From: Linanthus parryae
Taxonomy: Eukaryota > Streptophyta > Magnoliopsida > Ericales > Polemoniaceae
Assembly (NCBI GenBank): GCA_023055425.1
Contig: JALGPY010000008.1
Coordinates: 9,062,501-9,126,500 of the forward strand
Direction of reading: 5' to 3'
DNA: 64,000 nt
The notes below the pieces were generated by a model, which was given only the letters and a program-made list of their open reading frames with translations, made no database searches and had not been told where the DNA came from. The position numbers and the translations under genes are program-made. Positions 46,331 through 56,642 of the stretch are shown here, in pieces (position 1 is the first letter of the stretch; each line of letters starts with the position of its first letter).

Positions 46331-46557
46331 CTGATATTGCAGCGAATAAATCTTTGTTAACAGCAATAACAAATTAAATAGAACGATATAAACAGCTAGA
46401 TATATGAACTTCTCATTTGGGAGAATTCTTTTATTATAGCATTCTCATATGGGAGAGATAGGATTACAATCCTCTCATATGGGAGAGGAGATTGCGAATA
46501 TCGTAGCCACATGAGACATTAAGCAGCGTTATCATAAAACGTATGAAATAAGAGGAG

Positions 46558-49500
46558 TCAAGGATAGTACTTCTTGATCCAGCGCATGTTGACTGAGCTT
46601 GGAGTTGAGGTTGTGCCGTGCAACCTTCGTATGCTGCAGTAGCCGCTATCGAAGACTTCTGTGACTTCGAAGGGTCCTTCCCAATTAGCTGCGAACTTTG
46701 GGTGAGTTGCTTCTCGCATGCAGTGATCAGATGCGCGCAAGACCAGGTCGCCAACTGCGAAATCCCGTCGCTGGACTGTCTTGTTGTAGGCGCGAGCGAT
46801 TCTTTCTTGGTACCGCTTGTTAGTCCTTTTGGCTTGTTCTCGCTTTTCTTCCAGCAAGACTAAATCATGATCGCGTTGGTTTTCGTAGAGCGCGTGGAAG
46901 GCCAGCCTTGCCGAATTGACTCTGACCTCCGCAGGTACCACAGCTTCGGCCCCATAACATAGTAGAAATGGCGAGGCCCCTGTGGGTGTCCTTGGAGAAG
47001 TTCTGTAGGCCCACAGAGCTATGTTAAGAGAGTCGGCCCACTTCTTGTGGTCATCTGCGACCATCTTGCTCAGAATTCTCAGCAGCGTTTTGTTAGTCGC
47101 CTCGGCTTGCCCGTTTCCCTTTGGATAATAGGGGGTAGAACATATCTGCCTGATATTGTACTCCGCAAGTTTTGTAGCTACCTGACGATTAACAAAAGGA
47201 GTACCGTTATCTGAAAGAATAGTATTCGGGATTCCGAACCTGCATACGATGTTTTCCTGGATGAAGTTGACCACAGCCAGCGCGTTTGCCGTCTTCAGTG
47301 GTATTGCTTCCACCCATTTGGTGAACAGCTCAGTTGCGGTGAGAATGAAATGGTTCCCATGTGACGTTGGTCGGATGGGGCCAATGAAGTCCAAAGCCCA
47401 CGTGTGAAATGGCCATGGCGTTCCTAGTGCATGTAGGTCCACGGCGGGAGCGTGCACTAGGTTCCCTTTGAATTGACATTCTTGGCAGCGTCGCACCTTG
47501 GTGCGGCAATCGACTTCCATCGTGGGCCAGAAGTATCCGATTGAGAGGAGCTGTCTGCATAATTTCGCACCTCCCTGGTGTTCCACCTGATGAGAGAGAT
47601 CCATGACTTCTTGTGCTTCCCTATCGTCTAGGCATCGCAGCAAGTTGCCTTCGTGGCCTTTTCGCCAAAGCAGGTTTTCTTGAACCACATATCGAGAAGC
47701 TTTCCTCTTCAATTTGTCTGCCTCTTTTCTCGATTCGGGTACAGTGCCCTTGGTGAGGAATTCAAACAATGGCTTTCTCCAGTCTGTGTCGTCATCGATT
47801 AGAGCGACAAGTAGAGAATCTTTGATTAGTGCGCAACTTTCGCACTTCCCTTGTATCAGGGCTCCGGCTGTAGACATGCTTGGCCAATGGATGCCATATC
47901 TCTGAGCTTTCCTGTAGATTGACACCTCGCTTTCTCCGCAAGCGTGTTGGTGAATCTTTTCCAGCAGCTGTTGTCCCTCTTGCTCGGAGACACATCGCAT
48001 GAGTATTCCTCCGGGACCCTTGTAGTAAAGGGTGTTGTCGTGGATACAGTATCCTTTCGTGAGTGCCCAGCTCTCGCTGCTGGTGCCTTTCGCAATAGCT
48101 TGCAGGATTGCTTTTCGCCAGTCTGCGTCATCCATGTGTTCGTCGTCGCACGCATCTTCTGTTAATGCCGACGATGTTCGCACTTCGATGGAAATCCTCG
48201 CGGGGCATTTGTCTATGCTGACCTTAGATCCTAGGGTTGCCAAGGCGTCTGCATGCCTGTTGTCCGCTCGGGGCTTGTGCTCGTATTTCACGTCGCAGAA
48301 TTGCTGCATCAGCTTTTGCACCAGAGTGCGGTATGACAGGAGGTTGATTTCCTTTAAACCATATTCGCCCGAGGCTTGCTTAACAATCAGTTTGGAATCT
48401 CCCATGACCGTCAAGTTACTCACTTCCAAAGCTTTCGCCGCACGGAGTCCCGCGATAAGAGCCTCGTATTCCGCCTCGTTGTTCGTGACTGCGAAATTGA
48501 GTTTTGCGGACATCTGTATGACTTCCCCGTCCGGCTTTGTCAAGACTATCCCAATGCCTCCACCTCTTCTGGTTGACGAACCATCAAAGTGGAGGGTCCA
48601 ATAGGGCACGTCGATTGCGTAGATTTCAGGGCCTTCGAGCTCTTCCTCGATCACGGGTTCATGACTGTTGTCAGGAAACTGTGCCAACAGATCTGCTACC
48701 GCCTGCGACTTGATCGCTCTTGGCTTCACGCATGTGATGTCGTATTGAGAGATGGTCATATACCATTTCGCCAATCTCCCGCCCGGAGTAGTGTGAGTTA
48801 GCAAGTATCTTATGGGGTCGCTTTTGGTGACCACCACTACTTTGTGCGATGCAAAATAGTGTCTCAACTTCTCTATCACAAAGAATAAGGCAAGGCAATG
48901 ACGTTCGATGTCTGTGTACCTTGATTCAGCAGGCTGCACGATGCGAGAGATGTAATAGATAGGCCTCTCTTGGCCCTCATATACCTGGGCCAAGAGTGCT
49001 CCTATAGATCTCCTTGTTGATGTAAGATATAGCAGCAGCGGTGATCCCAGTTGAGGCGCGATCATAATCTTTGGGGATGTAAGTATCTCCTTTAGTTTTT
49101 CAAATGCGGCTTCGTGGTCAGGAGCCCAGTTGTACGCGGCGTCCTTCTTGAGAAGAGTGCTGAAACAGCATGTGATTTCGGCGATTGCTGGGATGAATCT
49201 CCGCAAATATGATAATTTTCCCAAGAATGTTTTCAAGGCACTTTGGTTGTGAGGTGGCGTCATGCTAGTGATGGCTGACACTTTCGCAGGGTCAGGCTCG
49301 ATCCCTTGGCGATGGACCACGCACCCCAAAAACTTCCCCGAGGTCACGCCGAATGCGCATTTCATAGGGTTCATTTTCAGTTGAAAGCTCCTGCATCTGT
49401 TGAACACTTTTCGCAGGTCTGCAAGGTGATCTGCTTCATGCCTGGATTTGACTACCAGGTCATCCACATAGAATTCCACTTCTTTGTGCATCATGTCATG

Positions 49501-50163
49501 GAACAGAGCCATCATGGCTCGCTGATAGGTTGCGCCTGCGTTCTTGAGACCGAATGGCATTACCGTGTAGTTGAATACCCCCACGGGAGTGATGAATGCA
49601 GTTTTCTGTGCATCTTCGGGATCCATCTTGATTTGATTGTACCCACTGAAGCCGTCCATGAAACTGAACATGCGATGGCCTGCCGTCGAATCGATGAGCA
49701 AGTCGATGTTAGGCAGTGGGAAATCGTCCTTAGGGCAGAAACGGTTGAGATCGCGGAAGTCCACGCAGATGCGGAGCTGTCCGTTCTTCTTCACCACCGG
49801 CACGATGTTGGCTAACCATGTAGGGTGGTGGTTTGGCTCTATGAACTTGGCGTCCAGGAGTTTGACAATCTCCTGTTTGATCTCCACGTTGAGCTCTGGC
49901 CTGAAGCTTCTGGTGCTTTGCTTGACCGGTTTAGACCCTGGGATGACGTCTAAACGGTGCATAGTGATGCTCATGTCTAGACCTGGCATCTCATCGTATT
50001 CCCATGCGAATACATCCTTGTACTCAGTTAGGAGCTGCAGCAGCCCTTGTTCCTCTTCGCTTGTGAGGTCCGCACTCAGGAAGACTGGCCTCCTCTTTTC
50101 CTCGTTCGGGCTGAGGAACACTTCCTTTAGCTCTTGCTTTTGTGGTCTTGGCCTGTCTTCCAT
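46558..50163 (-). CDS. Tat pol: RT, RNase H, archaeal-type RNase H, integrase (1201 aa from first Met)
   Basis: RT motifs WLANIVPVVKKNGQLRICVD, MPFGLKNAGATYQRAM and EFYVDDLVVKS. RNase H follows. The second RNase H contains HFDGSSTRRGGGIGIVL, NNEAEYEALIAGLRAA and VMGDSKLIVKQASGEYGLKE. The integrase finger runs to CQECQFKGNL; core motifs are WALDFIGPI, ILSDNGTPFV and YYPKGNGQAEATNKTLL (D, D, E). The C-terminus is SVNMRWIKKYYP. The frame is open throughout and is the same frame as gag-protease. It needs readthrough or splicing past one UGA to be expressed as a fusion. Confidence 0.95.
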   Translation of the reverse strand: MEDRPRPQKQELKEVFLSPNEEKRRPVFLSADLTSEEEQGLLQLLTEYKDVFAWEYDEMPGLDMSITMHRLDVIPGSKPVKQSTRSFRPELNVEIKQEIVKLLDAKFIEPNHHPTWLANIVPVVKKNGQLRICVDFRDLNRFCPKDDFPLPNIDLLIDSTAGHRMFSFMDGFSGYNQIKMDPEDAQKTAFITPVGVFNYTVMPFGLKNAGATYQRAMMALFHDMMHKEVEFYVDDLVVKSRHEADHLADLRKVFNRCRSFQLKMNPMKCAFGVTSGKFLGCVVHRQGIEPDPAKVSAITSMTPPHNQSALKTFLGKLSYLRRFIPAIAEITCCFSTLLKKDAAYNWAPDHEAAFEKLKEILTSPKIMIAPQLGSPLLLYLTSTRRSIGALLAQVYEGQERPIYYISRIVQPAESRYTDIERHCLALFFVIEKLRHYFASHKVVVVTKSDPIRYLLTHTTPGGRLAKWYMTISQYDITCVKPRAIKSQAVADLLAQFPDNSHEPVIEEELEGPEIYAIDVPYWTLHFDGSSTRRGGGIGIVLTKPDGEVIQMSAKLNFAVTNNEAEYEALIAGLRAAKALEVSNLTVMGDSKLIVKQASGEYGLKEINLLSYRTLVQKLMQQFCDVKYEHKPRADNRHADALATLGSKVSIDKCPARISIEVRTSSALTEDACDDEHMDDADWRKAILQAIAKGTSSESWALTKGYCIHDNTLYYKGPGGILMRCVSEQEGQQLLEKIHQHACGESEVSIYRKAQRYGIHWPSMSTAGALIQGKCESCALIKDSLLVALIDDDTDWRKPLFEFLTKGTVPESRKEADKLKRKASRYVVQENLLWRKGHEGNLLRCLDDREAQEVMDLSHQVEHQGGAKLCRQLLSIGYFWPTMEVDCRTKVRRCQECQFKGNLVHAPAVDLHALGTPWPFHTWALDFIGPIRPTSHGNHFILTATELFTKWVEAIPLKTANALAVVNFIQENIVCRFGIPNTILSDNGTPFVNRQVATKLAEYNIRQICSTPYYPKGNGQAEATNKTLLRILSKMVADDHKKWADSLNIALWAYRTSPRTPTGASPFLLCYGAEAVVPAEVRVNSARLAFHALYENQRDHDLVLLEEKREQAKRTNKRYQERIARAYNKTVQRRDFAVGDLVLRASDHCMREATHPKFAANWEGPFEVTEVFDSGYCSIRRLHGTTSTPSSVNMRWIKKYYP

Positions 50164-50295
50164 GCATTCGGGCGCTTCTTTGAGTTTCCCGTCTGAAACG
50201 ATCTGTGTTGGCTCTTCTGTCAGCGCAACTTGTTTGATTCGATTGATTTGCCCAGGGACACCCCCATGCCCGTGTGAGGACGTCCCCGCGCACCT

Positions 50296-50298
50296 TCA
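50296..50298 (-). promoter_or_regulatory. single in-frame UGA between gag-protease and pol
   Basis: Minus strand context CGC ATA TGA AGG TGC. The frame continues for 44 further codons to the pol Met at 50163 with no other stop (for example GQINRIKQVALTEEPTQIV). It therefore controls the Gag:Pol ratio by readthrough or, if spliced out, by splicing. Confidence 0.7.
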
Positions 50299-52908
50299 TA
50301 TGCGATAGCATTTCTTCCCGTTGGCGTAGAAGCTCTCTATCTCCTTACCCTCGGGGTCATGCTTTGCAATCCTCTTCAGGGTATACACATTTTTCCGATG
50401 ATATGCGATACGCGGCGCCTCTTCGTATGCAGGCGGCTTTTCGTTTGCATCTCCCCTTGTTACCATCACGCCTGCAGGTGATTGGTCCTTGATGTCCTCC
50501 CAAAGAGGTAAAGGAGTAGGGTTGAATGGTCCAGGTGTTTGCTCGTCGGCCATCTCGGTGAACCACACCGCCTCGCTGAGATGTGCTTTATCCAAGTTGA
50601 ATGGGTTGGTTGAGGCCGGTATTTCGACAATCCTGTCGTTCCAGATAGCTTTCATCATCTGGTGAGCCGTGGAAGGGATTGCGTCGAAGCGATGAATCCA
50701 GGCTCGACCGATGATCATGTGATATGTGGTGTTCGCATCTATGACGTAGAACTTCGCCGAACACTTGATCTTACCGATCTGAACGCCTAGGCGGATCCAT
50801 CCGATTGTCATCCTAGAGTCGCTCCCGAATCCCACCAGCGGGGACGGTCGCTTGACCACCTTGTGCTCGGGGATCCCTGCTAGCTTCAGTGTGTGGAGTG
50901 GAACAACATTGACCGCTGCTCCTCCATCGACGAATGCTCGTTTAAATTCGACGCCGTTGATGATGGCGGTCACGTACAGGGGCCTCTGGTGGCTCGCATC
51001 TGTCTTCTTGTCGCTGGCAGAAAAGGTCATGATCTTTTCTGTAGGACGGGACGCCCTGATGACTTTCCCGTTGGAGACCACGAGCTCCTCTTCGTAGTCC
51101 TCCGCTATCCTTAAGATTGCTTTTGTCATATCCGATCGGCATCTTTCTGAGAAGTTCATCTCATCGAAGAATTTGCTGAAGCCGTGCGACCCTTTCATGC
51201 GGTCGGCACGCTCATCCTCCGTATCCATGCTATAGTCTTCCTCTTCATGGACTTCAGCAACGATGGGTAGACCATCCTCTGCGACTTCTTCCAAGTCTAC
51301 TATCGAGATCATGGCGACCTCCTTGCCCTTTGAGCCCGAATCTGTATGGGCAGGCAGCGGGTTGTTGCGCACGTCCTTCCGGTGGTTGCTGACGATGAGT
51401 TCGCCGTTCTTCATCTTCTGGTCGAACGCGAATCTGAGCTTCTTGCACTCGGCCGTGGGGTGCATGACTTTGCCGTGGTATTCACACCACTTGGGGTCCC
51501 TCGTCATCTCCTTGGAGGGTGCTTTCTCAAGCGGCGGCAGGATGCCGTCCTTGCGCCACTGTCTGCAGAGATCGCTCGCTTCCTCCACCGAGCATGGCAG
51601 AGGCGGTGCGTCGAAGTTTGTAACTTTTGCTTGCTTCTGGGGCGAAACTGCATTGACCTCAGCTTCGCGTCCTCGCTTGTAGCCGAATCTGCCGATCTTG
51701 TAGGTGGTGCCGCTCGCAGGTCGTTCTGGAGCGCTCTTCTTTCTCTGTCTCTCGACGATGGGCTCGATGTTCATCGTGCACTCGATGAGCTTTGAAAACG
51801 TGGGTGTTTGCAAATTGATTAGCATGCTCTTGTACTCATCTCGCATGCACTGCAGGCATATCTCTACGAGCCGGCTTTCGAGCATGGGATCCTTGCACTC
51901 CAAGGATTTCGCTCTGAATTTCTTGATGAAAGTGATTCCATCTTCCTCGCGTTTCTGATACATCCGCGAGAGGTGGATCATCGTCACCTTCTCTTCCATC
52001 TGGAAGAACTTGGTGTAGAACTTCTGGACCATGTCGTCCCAAGTCTTCACAGATCCGGGCTCCAACGTCCGGTACCATTTGTATGCTACATTCCCAAGAG
52101 TCTTTGGGAACTCTCGCATCAGCAGTTTGGGATCAGCTCCGTATGGACCCATGACGTCAATGAAACGCATGACATGCTCATGAGCGTTCCCGTTGACGTC
52201 CTCGAACTTATCCCATTTGGGAGCTTTGTACCCCGCCGGGTTAGGCATGAGATAGATCTCTCGTGGAATGGGTGGATCGTTGTCTAGCTTCGGGATGATG
52301 GTATCCGCGAGCGATTGATGAGCTAGGATGGAGTCCACGCGCTTCTGCAAGGACGTCATGCATTCTGGGAGGCTTCCCTCGATAGCTGCCGGAGGGGTTG
52401 CCGTAGGCGGTGGCGACACATATGTCGCCGGAGGATTGGGAGTGTATTGACTGCCCGCGTTTCCCCAAATCGTCGCTGGTGGAGGCAGAGTGTACTGCAA
52501 AGTTGGGTTAGACGCCAAAGCCGTGGGCTGAGAGGCGTGAGCGGCAGGGGGTAGCATTTGCGCCGTTGACCCTTGGACCGAAGGCAGCTGCGCGGCTGAT
52601 GGTGGAGTTTGCAGATGAGGGTTGGGAGGCGTGGCCGACACTCCCAATCCTGGAGCGGTAGGGGTTCCTCCTCCCTGAGGGATGGCGGTACCTGGTGGAG
52701 GATTTGGCGCAAGGGTGCCCAGAACGGCTAAGATCCGCTCCAACTGCGCAGATTGAGACTTGAGAGCTTTTGCCTGACTTTGGACAGTGGCGTCCAAAGA
52801 TTCCAAAGTTGGTGCCTCGCCGGGAGTCGTCGGAGTACGGCGGGCTTCGTCTCCCGAGGGAGTTTCGGTGGAAGGCGACCGGTTGCTGACATCATCCTCC
52901 TGAGACAT
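50296..52908 (-). CDS. Tat gag-protease, 870 aa
   Basis: N-terminus MSQEDDVSNRSPSTETPSGD, then a Pro-rich segment. The gag domain is at about residues 215-390 (FPKTLGNVAYKWYRTLEPGS, FRAKSLECKDPMLESRLVE). A CEYHGKVMHPTAEC finger-like motif lies near 480. The protease site is FVDGGAAVNVVPLHTLKLAG near 690; DGG replaces the retroviral DTG/DSG but keeps the Asp, as seen in Tat elements. The ORF ends NGKKCYRI then UGA. The same frame remains open beyond the stop into pol. Confidence 0.92.
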   Translation of the reverse strand: MSQEDDVSNRSPSTETPSGDEARRTPTTPGEAPTLESLDATVQSQAKALKSQSAQLERILAVLGTLAPNPPPGTAIPQGGGTPTAPGLGVSATPPNPHLQTPPSAAQLPSVQGSTAQMLPPAAHASQPTALASNPTLQYTLPPPATIWGNAGSQYTPNPPATYVSPPPTATPPAAIEGSLPECMTSLQKRVDSILAHQSLADTIIPKLDNDPPIPREIYLMPNPAGYKAPKWDKFEDVNGNAHEHVMRFIDVMGPYGADPKLLMREFPKTLGNVAYKWYRTLEPGSVKTWDDMVQKFYTKFFQMEEKVTMIHLSRMYQKREEDGITFIKKFRAKSLECKDPMLESRLVEICLQCMRDEYKSMLINLQTPTFSKLIECTMNIEPIVERQRKKSAPERPASGTTYKIGRFGYKRGREAEVNAVSPQKQAKVTNFDAPPLPCSVEEASDLCRQWRKDGILPPLEKAPSKEMTRDPKWCEYHGKVMHPTAECKKLRFAFDQKMKNGELIVSNHRKDVRNNPLPAHTDSGSKGKEVAMISIVDLEEVAEDGLPIVAEVHEEEDYSMDTEDERADRMKGSHGFSKFFDEMNFSERCRSDMTKAILRIAEDYEEELVVSNGKVIRASRPTEKIMTFSASDKKTDASHQRPLYVTAIINGVEFKRAFVDGGAAVNVVPLHTLKLAGIPEHKVVKRPSPLVGFGSDSRMTIGWIRLGVQIGKIKCSAKFYVIDANTTYHMIIGRAWIHRFDAIPSTAHQMMKAIWNDRIVEIPASTNPFNLDKAHLSEAVWFTEMADEQTPGPFNPTPLPLWEDIKDQSPAGVMVTRGDANEKPPAYEEAPRIAYHRKNVYTLKRIAKHDPEGKEIESFYANGKKCYRI

Positions 52909-52929
52909 GGTTGCTTTTGCTGGTAAGTT

Positions 52930-52949
52930 TCACGTCGGGTTCACCAAAA
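52930..52949 (-). other. Tat element primer binding region
   Basis: Directly inside the 5' LTR the minus strand reads TTTTGGTGAACCCGACGTG. TGG-starting sequence at this place is the expected tRNA complement, but I cannot assign the tRNA by eye. Confidence 0.6.
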
Positions 52950-53574
52950 TGTGCACAAGAGATTCCGGCAGGGAGACCTCCGTGTACACCGTACGTAGTG
53001 GATCAGGGATCGCACAGGAAGAATAGGGGTGTGTGTAGGGAGAGAGTAAGTCAGTAGCAATGTCTGAGAGAGAGACAGAGGTTTGGCAGAGCTTCCGCGT
53101 ATGGCAGTGTTGTTCTCTTTGTATGGAAAGAGTAACGATGTATATATACTGGAGAACGTGACCGTTGTAGTGTGGTTAATGCGCCCATTAATGGCGGCTT
53201 AATTAGCTTAACCGTAACGGCACGTTCGTCCGAGTATATAGGAACCGTTATAGCACGTGGTGCGCGAGTACCGGAACCGTTACGAGGTTGACCGGGTTTG
53301 ACCGGATTGACCGGGTTTATGGAGCTCGTGCCATAAATCTCTCAAAACAGTTACTAAAGGTCGCGTGCGGGCTTGGCTCGCACGCGACAGGGCTTACCCT
53401 AGCCTCCAAACCACAAGTCCCTACAAGTCCCGTGCAGTGGTATGCGAGGGCTCTGTCTCGCAGCCCCCACATGGATCAGCTCGGCTGGTGATCCTGTGTG
53501 TGTGGAGCACAATATGGTGTGCTGGATGGTCGCCACGTGGCCTGGATCTGCCATGTCATAAAGCAGTATCTACA
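52950..53574 (-). repeat. Tat element 5' LTR
   Basis: 625 bp, matching 37856-38480. Minus-strand TATATATA at 53141-53148. Followed by target copy ACAGT at 53575-53579. Confidence 0.95.
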
Positions 53575-53618
53575 ACAGTCATGAGATATTACTTTTGCGC
53601 TTCGAGGACGAAGCTTGA

Positions 53619-53635
53619 TCTTAAGGAGGGAAGGA
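53619..53635 (+). other. outer gypsy polypurine tract
   Basis: TCTTAAGGAGGGAAGGA immediately before the 3' LTR, preceded by cgaggacgaagcttg, the usual end of Del-type elements. Confidence 0.85.
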
Positions 53636-56580
53636 TGAAACAACCCGAAATTTAAATATCTATTTTAGGAACAAATATGTATGTTTATAGAAATATTGAG
53701 TATAAACTGACATCTATATTTAATATTTTGTGGTACTATTGCTAGGTGACTATGTCATAATAAAATTAGAATAGAGTATGTACCACATAGACACGTATAT
53801 ATACATATATATCACACTTATATTTAATAGTGTGTATATCACTATAGTGTCACATATACTACGTGGTGACTTTTATCACGACATTTCGATAATATCACAC
53901 CCGATTATTTTCTAAGAAATCCGGAATGTTATCTTCGTCACAAAATTTTCAGCCACAATTACATATTGAGACGGAAATCATTTCCGTAAAAAAAGGATCA
54001 TGCCGTCTGATGAAACAAGCATGCCACTATTCTCTTATCTTCTCAATTATTTTCTACTTCTTCATCTTCTTCATACTTCTTCATTTCCTCCTATAAATAC
54101 CACCTCCCGTAGCTCCATTTCACCACACCAACATAGCTACAACCCCTCTCACTTTCATAATCAGCTCATCATCCTTGCCATCTCCACCACAACCAACACC
54201 ACCATATTTCATCGCCGGAAAACTCCATAACCACCAACTCAAGCTCTCTCTCTCTCTCATCTCAAACCAACACGAGAACTATACCCACCACCCCTCACGT
54301 CACAAACCCACTACCTGATATCCATAGCATCATTAAGAAGCAAAGAACCGGCCAAAACAACCACCCGAAGCAGCCCCAACAGCCGCAACAAGCAGCAACC
54401 CGCAACAGTAGCAGCGGCTGCTGGACAGCGGCTTGTTCTTGCTGTGGCTCCTTCGTTACAACTCAGAATTGGCCCAAATTTTAACCACAACTTCCCCTAC
54501 TTGTCTTCTACAACTTTCGTTCTTTGGCCCCGACCAAACAGAGTCAAAACAGAGCCCGAATTCACCCCGCGCTGAAACTGCTTTAGCCGAACAGCACCAG
54601 TGGGCAGCGGTGTTGTTCTTCCTTGTTCTCTTCCATTTTAGCTCCAAAACGACCTCCGTTTTCTCATACATATCCCCCTACTTGTTATCTATAACTTTCA
54701 TTCTTTAACCACGTTCAAAAGAGGCCAAAACGGATCCCGAATCGTTGCCCAACTTGAACTACACTTGCAACGTCAAGTAGCTACCTTCATCACCAACTCC
54801 GCCAACGACCACCACTTGGGACACGGCTGCTACCGTCCACTCCGTGACACTCCAAGGACTTCCTTAACACCGTTCCCGCAAGCCGAAGAGGTTCAAACAG
54901 CCCGCGCTAGGTCACAGCTAATTTCATCGGAACCTCGGTATAACTTCATTTTCACGCGTCGCATTTTACATGTTCTTGCATATTCGTACTCTCACACTTT
55001 CCGGAAGTCATTCATGTTAAACTAGTTGAAAACGGAACGTTAGAAATGCATACAACAATTATTCTTGAAATGGGGGTTATAAATGTATTTTCTAGAACTA
55101 GCAACAACTCATGTTTTTGAGAATTAGACAAGTCTAGGGGGAGGTAAGTGTACAACTACATTTCTAGCTATCCTACATTATAAATACCTAAGTACTAATT
55201 AGATGTTAGTATAATAAATAATGATTAGTAGTTAGTAAATAAATATTATTGTGAGTAGGATGAAGATTAGTAAATTAATATTAATATTAGTTAATATTAG
55301 ATTTGATAAATTAATATTGTGTTTTATAAATAAATTTTGGTTAGTCGTTTTGACAAATAAACAATATCTTAGTACTTGATTAAGGGACATCCTTAAAATT
55401 CGACTAGGTCATCATCGAGTAATTAACTAGAATCAACCCGCTTGACATATAGGACACTAGCATTTTAAGCGATTAATTATTAATTAGGATTTATCCTTAT
55501 TTGTAGACACCGAGTTCATAGACGAAGGCTACGTCGGCTACATCTAAACTACCGTCGGAACTTGTAGGTGAGTTCGTAGGCTCAACCCTTACTCTTCAAA
55601 ACGCGTGTTTAACTATAATGTCTCTTTTTGCCTTGACTTGAGCTTTAAATATTTTGAACGCATTTCTTATGCTTACTCAATACTTGTGTGCTAAACATGT
55701 CATTGTGTTAATTGAACTCCTTACTTTCACATGTTGGAATTCAATATTTTGAGAACTTGTCACTCGATAAGAAGTGATTTCCACTACTTGATGATATTTT
55801 AGAAATGATAATAATGAGACTTTTCAGAAAGTTTAAGCTACTAATCACGTAAAGTGAAAACATGAACTCTCGGGGACTTGATATGGTTTGACCAAGCAAA
55901 GCTTGAGACTTGATATGGATTGACCAAGCAAAGCTTGGGACTTGATATGGTTTGACCAAGCAAAGCTTGGGACTTGAGTCGAAGGTGGCTCTATGGTTTC
56001 CCCTGGGGCGCATTAGCACAGGGTAAGCCTCTAGTACTACTCTCTTGGGACAACAGTTTCCCTCGTAGGGGGTGTCGACACTTAAGGTCTAGATGCTGAG
56101 GTGAGATTGGTTCGGACGAGCGGATTTTTTCGCCGTTCACTCTGGATATGATTATTGGTACTGGATCTCTCCGATTAAAGAACTAAACTGATTTTTGGAA
56201 TCAACGAACATGTCATAACTTACTTTTACATGTGCCTCACTATGATTTACGCGTTGTGATGCGTTCTCATTCAGTTTTTACTGACTTTTACTGTGGTGTC
56301 CTTGTTTTGTAAAACCACCACAGGAGAGGCCTACGTTGGGGATGGGGACGTCGCATACTAGTGGAAGTATCACCTCGCTTGAATAAAGTAGTAATTTCAT
56401 TATTCCGTTGTTTGTAATATAATGGTTTGTAATAACTCTGAACAAGGCTTGTGAACTTTTATGTAATAAAGTGTGTTTTGTGAATCCGAAGCAAAGATCC
56501 TTTCTCCTGATCATGGTGGTTAATTCTCCATGAGCAGGGCACGCCCGGAATTTCAGTAATGAAAATTTGGGGGTGTTACA
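53636..56580 (+). repeat. outer gypsy 3' LTR
   Basis: 2945 bp, partner of 22488-25431. TATA box at 54092-54099, 32-bp repeat array at about 55873-55980. It differs from the left LTR at scattered sites, for example tatctattt against tatatattt and caacagccg against caacatccg. Confidence 0.95.
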
Positions 56581-56585
56581 AGCGG

Positions 56586-56642
56586 TGCTCCTGGACTCCG
56601 TTCTCCTGAGTCGATTTCAACAAATTGCTGATCCACCAAAAC
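56586..56642 (+). pseudogene. remainder of the split coding-like unit, with right 30-bp repeat copy
   Basis: Continues the frame interrupted at 22487 (…FVSYFAAASG then APGLRSPESISTNC, then TGA). The 30-bp direct repeat (56613-56642) overlaps this end and matches 21648-21677 exactly. Confidence 0.45.

Larger units (their letters stand above)
37856..53574 (-). mobile_element. Tat-lineage Ty3/gypsy retrotransposon with antisense gene, apparently intact
   Basis: LTRs of 625 bp each (TGTGCACAAG to CAGTATCTACA) look identical by eye. The target duplication ACAGT is perfect (37851-37855 and 53575-53579). Minus orientation: gag-protease 52908-50296, pol 50163-46558, tandem-repeat 3' UTR, then a plus-strand multi-exon gene. 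A second, archaeal-type RNase H between RNase H and integrase marks the Tat (Ogre/Retand/Grande) lineage. 15,719 bp in total. No nonsense or frame damage seen, so it is a good candidate for a recently active, autonomous element. Confidence 0.95.
22488..56580 (+). mobile_element. outer Ty3/gypsy chromodomain retrotransposon (Del/Tekay-like) with two guests
   Basis: LTRs of 2944 and 2945 bp start TGAAACAACCCG and end GGGGGTGTTACA. The target duplication AGCGG is perfect (22483-22487 and 56581-56585). A Met-tRNA primer site lies 2 bp inside the left LTR and a purine tract abuts the right LTR. gag-pol (33073-37715) is in the same orientation and ends in a chromodomain-like tail, matching the Del/Tekay lineage with long LTRs. 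Removing the LINE and the Tat element leaves about 12.45 kb. The LTRs differ at perhaps 1-2% of sites by eye, and pol has nonsense mutations, so it is old relative to its Tat guest. Confidence 0.93.

Noticed and set aside
49306..50308. Plus-strand ORFs over Tat pol
   Set aside because: Shadows of RT coding sequence.
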